The notes below the pieces were generated by a model that was not told the DNA's origin, made no database searches, and saw nothing but the letters and a program-made list of their open reading frames with translations. From NCBI GenBank assembly GCA_030740335.1, contig JASLXL010000255.1, positions 1-8,236 of the forward strand: a stretch of 8,236 bases of DNA, given 5' to 3'. The translations under genes were made by a program, and so were the position numbers. This stretch comes from SAR202 cluster bacterium. GTDB taxonomy: Bacteria; Chloroflexota; Dehalococcoidia; SAR202; CAJWER01. Below are positions 1 through 6,197 of this stretch, one piece after another (within the stretch, counting starts at the first letter, position 1; each line of letters starts with the position of its first letter).

Positions 1-681
1 GCCAACCTTAGCGACGAAGTTGTGCGGGCCGAGTTGGAAGGTCTGGTTACCGAGGGACTCACAGTAATTCTTGGGGACGGTTCTATAGGCCCCGGAGTTA
101 TGGTGTACACCGCTGCGGGATGGTCAGGGCTGACCATCAAGACAGGTGATTTTCTGGACAGCTACCATCGTCAATATCCGCTGAGGACGGGCGCCCCCAG
201 AGAGGAGCTCAGAAGCCGCATTGGCATGAAACAAAAGGTCTTTGGACACGTCCTTGCCCGGTTGCAGGCGAGCGGACTGCTGGTCGAGGACGGCGCGGCT
301 GTTCGACGGACCGGGCATGTTCCAACACTATCTGACGAGCAGCGCCTCGTCGCTGATCAATATGTCGATACTCTCAAAACGAACCCCTACTCACCGCCCA
401 CCGATTCACCCCCGGACACCGAGTTGCTGGGCATGCTCGCCGACGAGGGACGGATAATCATGGTTAGTGATAGGGTTAGTGATAGTGTGGTGTTCGAGTC
501 TGGTGCGTATCGAGAGATGCTTGATGGAGTGAAGGCGCGCATTGAGGAGCATGGTGAGATCACGGTTGCCGATGTCCGCGATATGTTCGGAGCCAGCCGC
601 AAGTATGCCCTCGCGCTGCTCGATTACCTGGACCAACAGAGCGTCACCCGGCGCATCGGAGACGCGCGTGTTCTGCGATAA
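1..681 (+). CDS. selB: Selenocysteine-specific elongation factor SelB, C-terminal part (5' truncated by window)
   Basis: SelB is the specialised translation GTPase that delivers Sec-tRNA(Sec) to UGA codons; its C-terminal winged-helix (WH) domains bind the SECIS hairpin of selenoprotein mRNAs. The window opens inside the gene, and 226 residues are readable from base 1 to the TAA stop. The GTPase domains lie upstream and are unseen. Seen here are a WH segment at about residues 58-100 (RTGAPREELRSRIGMKQKVF) and the diagnostic last WH at about residues 185-226, containing ITVADVRDMFGASRKYALAL, LDYLDQQSVTRRIGD and the end RVLR. This closing pattern (TvaevRDlfgtSRKYa ... TrRvGDxRvL) is characteristic of bacterial SelB. 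A 12-bp in-frame duplication adds four residues before the last WH (separate entry). The next gene starts 14 nt after the stop, so co-transcription is likely. The host should make selenoproteins; none is recognised in the window. Identification is firm. Confidence 0.93.
   Translation, partial: ANLSDEVVRAELEGLVTEGLTVILGDGSIGPGVMVYTAAGWSGLTIKTGDFLDSYHRQYPLRTGAPREELRSRIGMKQKVFGHVLARLQASGLLVEDGAAVRRTGHVPTLSDEQRLVADQYVDTLKTNPYSPPTDSPPDTELLGMLADEGRIIMVSDRVSDSVVFESGAYREMLDGVKARIEEHGEITVADVRDMFGASRKYALALLDYLDQQSVTRRIGDARVLR
462..485 (+). repeat. Perfect 12-bp tandem duplication inside selB
   Basis: GGTTAGTGATAG occurs twice without a gap (462-473 and 474-485). It is in frame and encodes VSDRVSDS, where the family usually has a single short strand before a VVF motif. 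The unmutated copies suggest a recent slippage event that adds four residues to a surface turn between winged-helix domains. Confidence 0.9.
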
Positions 682-686
682 GGGGG
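681..686 (+). promoter_or_regulatory. Ribosome binding site that decides the start at 696
   Basis: AGGGGG begins at the last base of the selB stop codon. It sits 9 nt before ATG 696 but directly abuts the in-frame TTG at 687. The spacing therefore favours ATG 696 as the start of the next gene. Confidence 0.55.
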
Positions 687-695
687 TTGCCGGAG

Positions 696-1199
696 ATGGG
701 TAGTGAAACGGCCAGTGAGGCGGAAGGCCACTTTCTTGCTGTCGAATTGCATCAGGCAGGCGTTCCCGTCTCGTACCTGTCCTCGCTGCTTCGTGTTCTA
801 CAGGCGGCCCTGCGCGAGGTCGCTCTCACCAATGACCAAACGCGGGAGCAGTTTTCGAGCCGTCCCCAGCCGGTTCTCGTGATGCCCGACGTCTCTAGAA
901 TAGAGGCCCTGGTGCTGAGTTTTTCATTTGTCCACCCGATTAATGGGACGACTATGGATTCACTCTCCTCCTCGACCTTCGACTCCTTCCTGGACCATCT
1001 TGGCAAATTCATAGCGGGCCTGCCGCAGCCGGGACTCTGGGGTGGCGCGGCACGCCGGTCACCCCAGGAGCCATTCGAATCGGAGCTAGACCGCCGCATG
1101 GACCAGATATACGCGGAGTTGCGCCGTACCTCAAAGGTCGTGCTCAGGTTCCAGACACGGTCCTTGGAAATAGAAGGCGACCAGATGGTAATCATGTGA
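696..1199 (+). CDS. Unrecognised 167-residue protein between selB and nurA
   Basis: I do not recognise this family. The protein is 167 residues from ATG 696; a TTG nine bases upstream is possible but badly spaced from the ribosome binding site. It has no signal peptide, no convincing membrane segment and no cysteine. Residues 11-45 look helical and amphipathic (HFLAVELHQAGVPVSYLSSL, then LLRVLQAALREVA). Residues 58-82 look like beta strands (QPVLVMPDVSRIEALVLSFS). Residues 95-110 form another helix, and 125-167 are charged and helical, ending in a strand. This reads as a soluble alpha/beta domain. It starts 14 nt after selB and ends 123 nt before the NurA gene, on the same strand, so it may belong with either neighbour. 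Composition resembles the flanking genes and no transfer signs are seen. It is real by its coding character, spacing and ribosome binding site. Function is unknown; an accessory role with HerA/NurA is only inference from position. Confidence 0.72.
   Translation: MGSETASEAEGHFLAVELHQAGVPVSYLSSLLRVLQAALREVALTNDQTREQFSSRPQPVLVMPDVSRIEALVLSFSFVHPINGTTMDSLSSSTFDSFLDHLGKFIAGLPQPGLWGGAARRSPQEPFESELDRRMDQIYAELRRTSKVVLRFQTRSLEIEGDQMVIM
1037..1067 (+). other. Long inverted repeat within the unknown gene
   Basis: CTGGGGTG (1037-1044) and CACCCCAG (1060-1067) are perfect 8-bp arms. Inside the 15-nt loop GCG (1045-1047) can pair with CGC (1053-1055), giving about 11 pairs in total. It lies inside codons for the LWGGAARRSPQE stretch. 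No U-tract follows, so it is not an intrinsic terminator. It may be chance in GC-rich coding DNA. Confidence 0.45.
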
Positions 1200-1308
1200 C
1201 GCTCTAGCCCCGCATCGAGAGCTTGAGTGTGTCCCTTGGAAACTCCCCTTTCTCTCTTCGCTGTAGACAATGCGCAGCATCTACCCTGACCCCCAGTCTT
1301 CATGGGTT

Positions 1309-1313
1309 GGAGG
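1309..1313 (+). promoter_or_regulatory. Ribosome binding site of nurA
   Basis: GGAGG lies 9 nt before ATG 1323. The in-frame ATG at 1302 lies upstream of this site and has no comparable one, so 1323 is chosen as the start. Confidence 0.7.
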
Positions 1314-1322
1314 CCTACATTA

Positions 1323-2534
1323 ATGTCGCTAGACCTGACCAGTACCGCAATGCAGATAGATGGGATGAGCGCCGACCTGATGTCACGTGTAGGGCATCGC
1401 GAAGGACGGCTCCGCAATGCCCTGCGAGCACTGGAGCGATGCGATATCGATGAGTACTCAGCCCGTCGAGACATGGCTGACAGGGACGCCGCCTGGAACA
1501 CGCCGGCGATGGTCGAAGACCCGTCCACCCACTACGATCTCCCCGAAGCGCCCGATGATTTCATCGTAGTGGCGGTCGACGGCTCCCATATTGATGTCGA
1601 CCGGCACCTTCCGGCCCGCTGTTTCCTGATCAACACCGGCTACGCCGTACTCATGTACGGGAATAACCCGGCTGCCGACCTCGATTCCGAGCCCAGGCTC
1701 TACGCCTCAGACGCCGATCTATCCATTCGCGACCCGCTGTCGTACAGACAACAATCGATCGAAGGCGCACTGCTGGGCGCAAAACGGGCGGTGGAGGAGA
1801 TAAAGAAGTTGGTGGAGCTAGTCAAGGCTCTTCCCGACGACGTACCCACCCTGGCCCTGCTCGACGGCTCCCTGATGATGCTTGGTCTGGCCGGTTCGGC
1901 GAATCAGACCTTTGTACTGGAAGATCTGGTCGAGAACGGATTCGCATCCGCTTTAGACGAATTGCGTGAAATTGCCGAGAATCGACCGTTGGCTGTGGCA
2001 AGCTACATCAGTTTGCCACGACACTCGGAGGTAACCAACGGGCTGCGCCTACTGACCTGCGAGGCAACCGTTCGGGATGGAGTATACCCATGTTCGTCGA
2101 CAGATTTGGAATGGGCTCCCTGCGGGCCCTGCGTAGGTGGCATAATGGATCGCGAGCTGTTTGGAGTCCACCTGGAGACCGGACAACGTTCGGTGATGTT
2201 CACCACGACATCTCCGGATGTAGACAAGTACTACCGAGGCACCGGGCTGAGTTTCTTCTACCTCAATGCCGGTGAGGAGACTGCTAGGGTCGAGGTCCCG
2301 TCGTGGGTTGCAGAACGCGAGGAGGTCGTGGACCTGGTCCACTCTCTGCTCGTAGACCAGTGTACCCGAGGGCATGGCTACCCAGTAGCACTGATGGAGT
2401 CCCACGAGCAGGCAGTCGTGTCTGGCGCAGACCGCCGCCACTTCGTCGGCCTCGTGGAGGGGGCGCTGCAAGACAGCGGCCTGCCTGTCTATACATCGGA
2501 AAAGGCGTTGTCCAAACGCATGCGCTGGCTGTGA
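1323..2534 (+). CDS. nurA: NurA-domain nuclease
   Basis: NurA is the 5'-3' exo/endonuclease that works with the HerA translocase in DNA-end resection. The 403-residue product shows the family's acidic core: VAVDGSHID with Asp86, an acidic SIEGALLGAKRAVEEI helix with Glu147, and LALLDGSLMML with Asp181. These fit the metal-binding Asp/Glu/Asp set of the RNase H-like NurA fold. ASYISLPRHSEVTN follows at about residues 222-236. The C-terminal HGYPVALMESHEQAVVSGAD block contains His361, where NurA proteins carry their conserved late histidine. The N-terminal 60 residues look helical, as in relatives. ATG 1323 is preceded by GGAGG at good spacing. The HerA gene lies two genes downstream on the same strand, which supports the call. 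The 213-nt gap that follows suggests that the next gene pair may have its own promoter. Residue assignments are by motif, not alignment. Confidence 0.87.
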   Translation: MSLDLTSTAMQIDGMSADLMSRVGHREGRLRNALRALERCDIDEYSARRDMADRDAAWNTPAMVEDPSTHYDLPEAPDDFIVVAVDGSHIDVDRHLPARCFLINTGYAVLMYGNNPAADLDSEPRLYASDADLSIRDPLSYRQQSIEGALLGAKRAVEEIKKLVELVKALPDDVPTLALLDGSLMMLGLAGSANQTFVLEDLVENGFASALDELREIAENRPLAVASYISLPRHSEVTNGLRLLTCEATVRDGVYPCSSTDLEWAPCGPCVGGIMDRELFGVHLETGQRSVMFTTTSPDVDKYYRGTGLSFFYLNAGEETARVEVPSWVAEREEVVDLVHSLLVDQCTRGHGYPVALMESHEQAVVSGADRRHFVGLVEGALQDSGLPVYTSEKALSKRMRWL

Positions 2535-2747
2535 GGTCAAAATGTACTGGTAGATATTTTTTGTGCGAAACCGATCTGTGGTGAGGAGTTTTGGTCCCAA
2601 TACAAAACCCGCTTTGGTGGCGTGTGCAGAGGAGCGAGCCCTTCTGCCGGGAGCCTGATGGTGTCCCTCAGAAATATCATATTTTTCTCCTTGGGGTGGG
2701 GTGGAAACCTATGAGATCGCATGGATCAGGCTTTGACCGAGGTGAAT
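2535..2747 (+). other. AT-richer spacer before the HAS/herA pair
   Basis: This 213-nt gap carries two AT-rich patches, around 2553-2563 (GATATTTTTTG) and 2671-2687 (GAAATATCATATTTTTC, an imperfect inverted repeat). TATCAT at 2675-2680 resembles a -10 box, but I find no acceptable -35 at 16-18 nt. TTTTG (2590-2594) and CAAAA (2604-2608) form a weak inverted repeat. No open frame of note is seen. It probably holds the promoter of the downstream pair, but I cannot place it. Confidence 0.35.
2739..2744 (+). promoter_or_regulatory. Ribosome binding site favouring the start at 2748
   Basis: GAGGTG, with the core GAGG ending 5 nt before ATG 2748. The upstream in-frame ATG at 2721 lacks a site at normal spacing; the nearest G-rich stretch is more than 15 nt away. 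Confidence 0.5.
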
Positions 2748-3338
2748 ATGACCGCTGATGCCCCTGTAGGCGAGGTGGTGGAAGCCTCCACGACGGAGCT
2801 CGTAACCCAATGTCACGAGCTGTATGAATCGCCGTCCCTGGGTGCGCTCATCAAGACCGGCGGCGAGGACACGGTGTACGGTGTAGTGGCCGAGGTGGCG
2901 ACCCGCAGCCTGGACCCCGGTCGGCGGCCCGTTGCCATGGGTGCCAGAGAATCGGATGTTGAGGCGATCTATAGTAGCAACCCGCAGCTCGGACGGCTTC
3001 TGTCCACCGAGTTTCGTTCTGTTATCGTAGGCCACATGGCAGATGGCTGCCTGAATCGCTACGTGGCGCCGCTGCCTCCCAAGATTCACGACATGGTCTA
3101 CCCGTGCCATGAGGGAGAGGCCCGCGAATTCAGCGGCTCCCTGCACTTCCTGCCACTACTGCTGTCGGCGCAGGTCGGCTCACCCGACGACGTGGCCGCC
3201 GCCTTCTTGAGGGGCGTCAGCCGGTCGCATGTCGATTCCCGGGCGTTTCTGGTGGACGCTGGTAGGGAACTGGCCTCGCTACTTGGTGGCGATATCCATC
3301 GCCTCAACGGCATCCTGCGGAGGCTCTCCCATGACTGA
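2748..3338 (+). CDS. HAS-barrel-like protein coupled to herA
   Basis: This is a 196-residue soluble protein with no signal peptide or membrane segment. Residues 7-65 (start VGEVVEASTTELVTQC, then LGALIKTGGEDTVYGVVAEV, then RSLDPGRRPVAMG) read like the small HAS-type beta-barrel (HerA/ATP synthase barrel) that also forms the HerA N-terminus. Residues 74-120 carry distinctive blocks: IYSSNPQLGRLLSTEF, VIVGH, and PLPPKIHDMVYPC. The rest (132-196) is mostly helical, with FLVDAGRELASLL and LNGILRRL. The stop codon overlaps the start of herA by 8 nt, so the two are almost certainly translated together. From that I infer a partner or adaptor of the HerA hexamer. No catalytic motif is seen. ATG 2748 is chosen for its ribosome binding site; ATG 2721 would add nine residues. 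The HAS assignment is by eye and moderate; the gene itself is secure. Confidence 0.75.
   Translation: MTADAPVGEVVEASTTELVTQCHELYESPSLGALIKTGGEDTVYGVVAEVATRSLDPGRRPVAMGARESDVEAIYSSNPQLGRLLSTEFRSVIVGHMADGCLNRYVAPLPPKIHDMVYPCHEGEAREFSGSLHFLPLLLSAQVGSPDDVAAAFLRGVSRSHVDSRAFLVDAGRELASLLGGDIHRLNGILRRLSHD
3319..3323 (+). promoter_or_regulatory. Ribosome binding site of herA inside the upstream gene
   Basis: GGAGG, 7 nt before ATG 3331, lies within the last codons of the upstream gene. It fixes the herA start and supports translational coupling. Confidence 0.75.
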
Positions 3339-4962
3339 ACCAGATATCTTCGGAACCCCCGAGCGGCTTGGTATGGTCGTGGCCGGGTCGCTCACTGACG
3401 GCGTCGAGGTCCGGCTCTATGGAGGAGCATCGATCGAGGACGTTAAGGTTGGCACCTTCGTGACACTGCAGGGCGACCGGGCGCGCTTCTTCGGCGTAGT
3501 CACCGATGTCTCCCTGCGCGCCACCGATCAGGCCCTCGTGTCCATGCCGCCCGACGTCTCCGATCCCTACATAGCCAGCGTGGTATCGGGCACAGCTGCC
3601 TACGGCGTCATCAAGGTAGAGCCCATGCTCATCCAGGACATCGAAGGCCCTATGCCTTCGAAGACCGTCCCGTCCCACTTTGCCACGGTGTCCCCCGCAT
3701 CAGAGGAGGACATAGCCCTGGTATTCGGTGCAGAGGGCGAACGCAACTTCTGGATCGGCAGCCCTTTGGACATGGAGTCCAAGCTGTGCCTGAACATCCA
3801 GTCGCTTGTGGAGCGCAGCAACGGCGTCTTCGGCAAGTCCGGGACAGGCAAGACGTTCCTGACGCGGCTGCTCCTGATCGGCATCCTCCAGAGCAATAGC
3901 GCCGTCAACCTGGTTTTTGATATGCACGGTGAGTACGGTTGGGAAGGCTCTGCTGAGGGACACCGAAAGGTCAAAGGACTTAAACAGCTCTTCTCCTCGA
4001 AGGTCGCCGTCTTTTCTCTAGACGAGGAGAGTTCCAAGAGGCGTGGCCTTACCCCCGACTACGTAGTGCGCATCGGCTTCGACGAGGTCGAGCCGGAGGA
4101 CATCGAGATCCTCTGCGGCATCCTGGATCTGTCCAGCGTGGCTGCCGACGCGGCCTACTCCCTGGAACGTCACTACGGCCGCCGAAAGTGGCTCGGAGAG
4201 TTCCTGAACCTGGAGGGCCGAGAATCGCTGTTTGACCTTGCCGACGCGATCAGCGTAAACGGCAATGCACTGGCTCGCCTCCACAACCGTCTCTCACGCC
4301 TGAAGCGGTTCGGTTTCATGGACGAGAAAGGTCACTCCTCCGTTGACCGTATACTGGAGTACCTGGATCGAGGTATGCACGTCGTACTCGAGTTTGGACG
4401 CTACGGTAGCAATCTGGCCGCATACATTCTTGTCGCCAACCTCCTCACCCGCCGTATCTACGCTCGCTACATGGAGCGCAAGGAGCGCGCCTCGGGTGAT
4501 CCGAGTATTGAGCCCCGGCCCCTGGTCATCACTATTGAAGAAGCCCACAAGTACCTGACGAGCGACATCGCCTCCCACACGATCTTCGGAACCATCGCCC
4601 GGGAGATGCGCAAGTACAACGTCACGCTCATGTTGGTCGATCAGCGTCCGGGCGACATCGATGAAGAGGTAATGTCTCAACTCGGTACCAGAATCACCTG
4701 TCTGTTGGACAGCGAGAAGGACGTCACCTCCGTGCTGGCCGGGGCGCCAGGCGGTCGCAAGCTCAGATCCGTGCTGTCTCGTCTGGAGTCGAAGCAACAG
4801 GCGCTGGTGTTCGGTCACGCAGTACCCATGCCCGTAGTGATCGAAACCCGCACCTACGGTACACCCGAGTCCTACCGCGAGTTGGGCTGGAAAGACGCCG
4901 TGGAGCTAAAGGCCCAGATGGAGCGAGACGCCGCCGACCTCTTCGGCCCCGGTGAGGCGTAG
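3331..4962 (+). CDS. herA: HerA-type hexameric DNA translocase ATPase
   Basis: HerA is a FtsK/HerA-superfamily ring ATPase that pumps DNA and drives NurA in end resection. The 543-residue product has the full architecture. A HAS barrel lies at about residues 10-105 (LGMVVAGSLTDGVEV through GTFVTLQGDRARFFGVVTDV). Walker A is GKSGTGKT at 168-175, followed by FDMHGEYGW at 196-204, the usual HerA D-H-E block. A helical insertion follows at about 240-330. Walker B is ITIEEAHKYL with Glu403-Glu404 and His406. LMLVDQRPGD with Gln438 is sensor-like, and SQLGTRI with Arg454 is the likely trans-acting arginine finger. C-terminal LESKQQALVFGHAVPMPVVI completes the fold. Length is typical. ATG 3331 has GGAGG 7 nt upstream and overlaps the previous stop; the reading frame extends further upstream but without support. 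NurA lies two genes upstream, which argues for the repair-type HerA rather than a HerA paired with a defence effector such as SIR2 or DUF4297. Confidence 0.93.
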   Translation: MTEPDIFGTPERLGMVVAGSLTDGVEVRLYGGASIEDVKVGTFVTLQGDRARFFGVVTDVSLRATDQALVSMPPDVSDPYIASVVSGTAAYGVIKVEPMLIQDIEGPMPSKTVPSHFATVSPASEEDIALVFGAEGERNFWIGSPLDMESKLCLNIQSLVERSNGVFGKSGTGKTFLTRLLLIGILQSNSAVNLVFDMHGEYGWEGSAEGHRKVKGLKQLFSSKVAVFSLDEESSKRRGLTPDYVVRIGFDEVEPEDIEILCGILDLSSVAADAAYSLERHYGRRKWLGEFLNLEGRESLFDLADAISVNGNALARLHNRLSRLKRFGFMDEKGHSSVDRILEYLDRGMHVVLEFGRYGSNLAAYILVANLLTRRIYARYMERKERASGDPSIEPRPLVITIEEAHKYLTSDIASHTIFGTIAREMRKYNVTLMLVDQRPGDIDEEVMSQLGTRITCLLDSEKDVTSVLAGAPGGRKLRSVLSRLESKQQALVFGHAVPMPVVIETRTYGTPESYRELGWKDAVELKAQMERDAADLFGPGEA

Positions 4963-4996
4963 GTCGGCGACAAAGCTGGCCCAAGTCGCCGCCTAA

Positions 4997-5194
4997 GAAA
5001 AACGTAGCTTTTTCGACGCGATCAAGGCCGTCGCTAACGCGCCCCAGCCGCCTCCTACCGCCACGCCAACATCGACGGCCACTGCCGTACCTATTTCTGG
5101 GGTCACTAGCTGGGGGCTGTTTGTTCTGGCTGTTGTGTTGTTCGCCTTTATATTTCGTTGGATAGTGGTCGGAGGGCGAGCGAGGATCAGGTAG
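4997..5194 (+). pseudogene. Start-less remnant of a surface-protein C-terminal anchor
   Basis: This frame is open for 65 codons from just after a TAA (4994) to TAG (5192-5194) but has no ATG, GTG or TTG before the hydrophobic stretch. The translation is nonetheless protein-like. Residues 16-30 are a Pro/Thr/Ala linker (PQPPPTATPTSTATA). VPISGVTSWG spans residues 31-40, and a membrane helix (LFVLAVVLFAFIF) 41-53. The end is basic: FRWIVVGGRARIR. This tripartite layout of motif, helix and arginines is that of C-terminal sorting or anchoring signals on exported bacterial proteins. Nothing upstream in any frame continues it, because herA ends 34 nt earlier. I infer the 3' stub of a deleted gene. 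A start error, a very rare start codon, or chance remain possible. Confidence 0.45.
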
Positions 5195-5213
5195 GTTGCC
5201 GCTCGATGTTCGC

Positions 5214-5239
5214 CCTGGGACCCAAGCATCTGGTCCCGG
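5214..5239. other. Hairpin between the convergent herA and metallopeptidase genes
   Basis: GGGACC (5217-5222) and GGTCCC (5232-5237) pair perfectly around a 9-nt loop; a T-G wobble and one more C-G pair can extend the stem. It begins 3 nt past the stop of the minus-strand gene. Neither strand has a U-tract next to it, so it is not a classical intrinsic terminator, but it may end or protect the convergent transcripts. Confidence 0.45.
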
Positions 5240-5241
5240 AC

Positions 5242-5604
5242 CTAGACCCCTAGCTCTTCGAGGCGGTCGTCGTCTATGCCGAAGTGGTGGGCTACTTCGT
5301 GGACAACGGTTTCGCGAACTTGCTCGATTATTTCGTCGTTGTCGGCACAGATGGTTTCGATGGATTTTTGGAACAGGGTTATCTTGTCGGGCAGCACCAT
5401 GCTGTATTCGCCCCGCTCGGTGAGGGGTACGCCTTCGTAGAGCCCGAGTAGAAGCTCGTCTTCGTCTACTATGTGGCCTGCAAGCTGATCACGCGCCGGC
5501 CAGTCCTCGACCACGATGTCGACGTTGTCGAGGTAGGAGCGCAGGTCTTCCGGTATTTTTGTCAGGGCCTTGTGTACGAGTCGTTCGAAGTTCTCAAGTT
5601 CCAT
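5242..5604 (-). CDS. Small cytoplasmic zincin-like metallopeptidase (PF06262 type)
   Basis: The 120-residue product matches the compact metallopeptidase family formerly called DUF1025. The N-terminus is helical (MELENFERLVHKALTKIPED), as is usual there. Next come VDIVVEDWPARDQL, an LLLGLYEGVPLTER segment and LPDKITLFQKSIE. The C-terminal helix VRETVVHEVAHHFGIDDDRL carries the zinc site. HExxHxxGxxD is complete: His102, Glu103, His106, Gly109, Asp112. The protein ends eight residues later, normal for this minimal fold. There is no signal peptide or membrane segment, so it should be cytoplasmic. Physiological substrates of the family are not established to my knowledge. The start ATG has no clear Shine-Dalgarno site; a -10-like hexamer lies 6 nt upstream (separate entry). 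The gene stands alone, convergent to herA, with a non-coding block behind it. Confidence 0.9.
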   Translation of the reverse strand: MELENFERLVHKALTKIPEDLRSYLDNVDIVVEDWPARDQLAGHIVDEDELLLGLYEGVPLTERGEYSMVLPDKITLFQKSIETICADNDEIIEQVRETVVHEVAHHFGIDDDRLEELGV

Positions 5605-5610
5605 GGAATC

Positions 5611-5616
5611 AGTTTA
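5611..5616 (-). promoter_or_regulatory. Possible -10 box for a leaderless metallopeptidase transcript
   Basis: On the minus strand TAAACT ends 6 nt before the ATG, the spacing expected when transcription starts at the start codon. The absence of a Shine-Dalgarno site fits. No good -35 at 16-18 nt is seen, so support is weak. Confidence 0.3.
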
Positions 5617-5860
5617 ACAGAACGGCCTTGTCATTCATTGCGCTTTTCGCCTCAGCATAAACGGGGCGGGATTTGTGTCGCATTCTGTCTTATTTTCCGG
5701 TTCGGCGGACTGTAAGGTTGAGAAATAGAACGGGAGACAGTCCACGTGGTTTGCCTCGGATGGATATAACAGCACGTATGTTTGTGAGAGGTCAATCGAT
5801 GTTCTGTGCGAGAAAGGTCGCGATGCGGGGCGGTGATTTGACAGGGTCACCACGAATATG

Positions 5861-5888
5861 GGCTCAGATTGGCTGTTCTTCCTGAGCC
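5861..5888. repeat. Inverted repeat (7-bp perfect arms)
   Basis: GGCTCAG (5861-5867) and CTGAGCC (5882-5888) flank a 14-nt loop. No U-tract follows on either strand. One such stem could arise by chance in a block of this size. Confidence 0.5.
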
Positions 5889-5915
5889 TGTGGTGTGTGG
5901 GCGTGTCTTGATGGC

Positions 5916-5939
5916 GCTGGGATGGGAGGCATCCTCAGC
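5916..5939. repeat. Strong hairpin, 9 bp with one bulge
   Basis: GCTGGGATG (5916-5924) pairs with CATCC and CAGC (5930-5934 and 5936-5939) around loop GGAGG, with a single bulged T at 5935. It is the best local stem in the block. An SD-like GGAGG sits in the loop, with ATG 5941-5943... lying just past the stem only as part of no supported gene. Confidence 0.5.
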
Positions 5940-6089
5940 ATGATATGGTCTGGAGTAGGACATTTTTTGGGGCGTCGAAAGATGGGGGCTCGGGGAGTGA
6001 CACTAGCTGGTGCGGGACCTACTGGGTTGCTGAATGTGCCTGTAGCTACCAAGGGCGCATTTCTTGGACATTCCTCATTTTCGTTTTGG

Positions 6090-6107
6090 ATTTTCCGGCA
6101 GGAAAAT
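6090..6107. repeat. AT-rich hairpin with 4-nt loop
   Basis: ATTTTCC (6090-6096) and GGAAAAT (6101-6107) are perfect 7-bp arms around GGCA. It has the size of a compact terminator-like stem but is AT-rich and lacks a clean T run after it on either strand. Confidence 0.45.
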
Positions 6108-6174
6108 TATTATCAAAGTAAATTTCTGAGGGACGCCACTTCGACGTTGCTCAGGACAAGCTCTCAGGCTCCCG

Positions 6175-6197
6175 GCAGATGGGCTCGGTCCGTCTGC
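6175..6197. repeat. 8-bp hairpin upstream of the tandem repeat
   Basis: GCAGATGG (6175-6182) pairs with CCGTCTGC (6190-6197), with one T-G wobble and a 7-nt loop. It runs directly into the degenerate tandem repeat that starts at about 6195. Confidence 0.45.

Noticed and set aside
1197..1199. TGA of the unknown gene as a selenocysteine codon, suggested by neighbouring selB
   Set aside because: Readthrough would add only about nine residues (RSSPASRA-like) before the next stop, with no SECIS-like stem directly after it and no redox motif.
752..1528. 258-codon open frame on the minus strand opposite the unknown gene and the nurA start
   Set aside because: Its translation is rich in Ser/Arg with no recognisable motif, and it lies antisense to a NurA gene supported by motifs and to a gene with a good ribosome binding site. 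It is a shadow of GC-rich coding DNA.
3331..4962. HerA as part of an anti-phage system (HerA with SIR2 or DUF4297 effectors)
   Set aside because: No such effector is present; the linked nuclease is NurA, which fits DNA-end resection. A defence role cannot be excluded but nothing here shows it.
5742..5749. Palindrome CCACGTGG as an operator
   Set aside because: A single 8-bp palindrome in 820 bp of non-coding DNA with no promoter or second site nearby is not enough.
5838..5860. TTGACA at about 5838 as a promoter -35
   Set aside because: The only -10-like hexamer (TATGGG) is 13 nt away, too close, and at 16-18 nt there is nothing resembling TATAAT. No gene follows.
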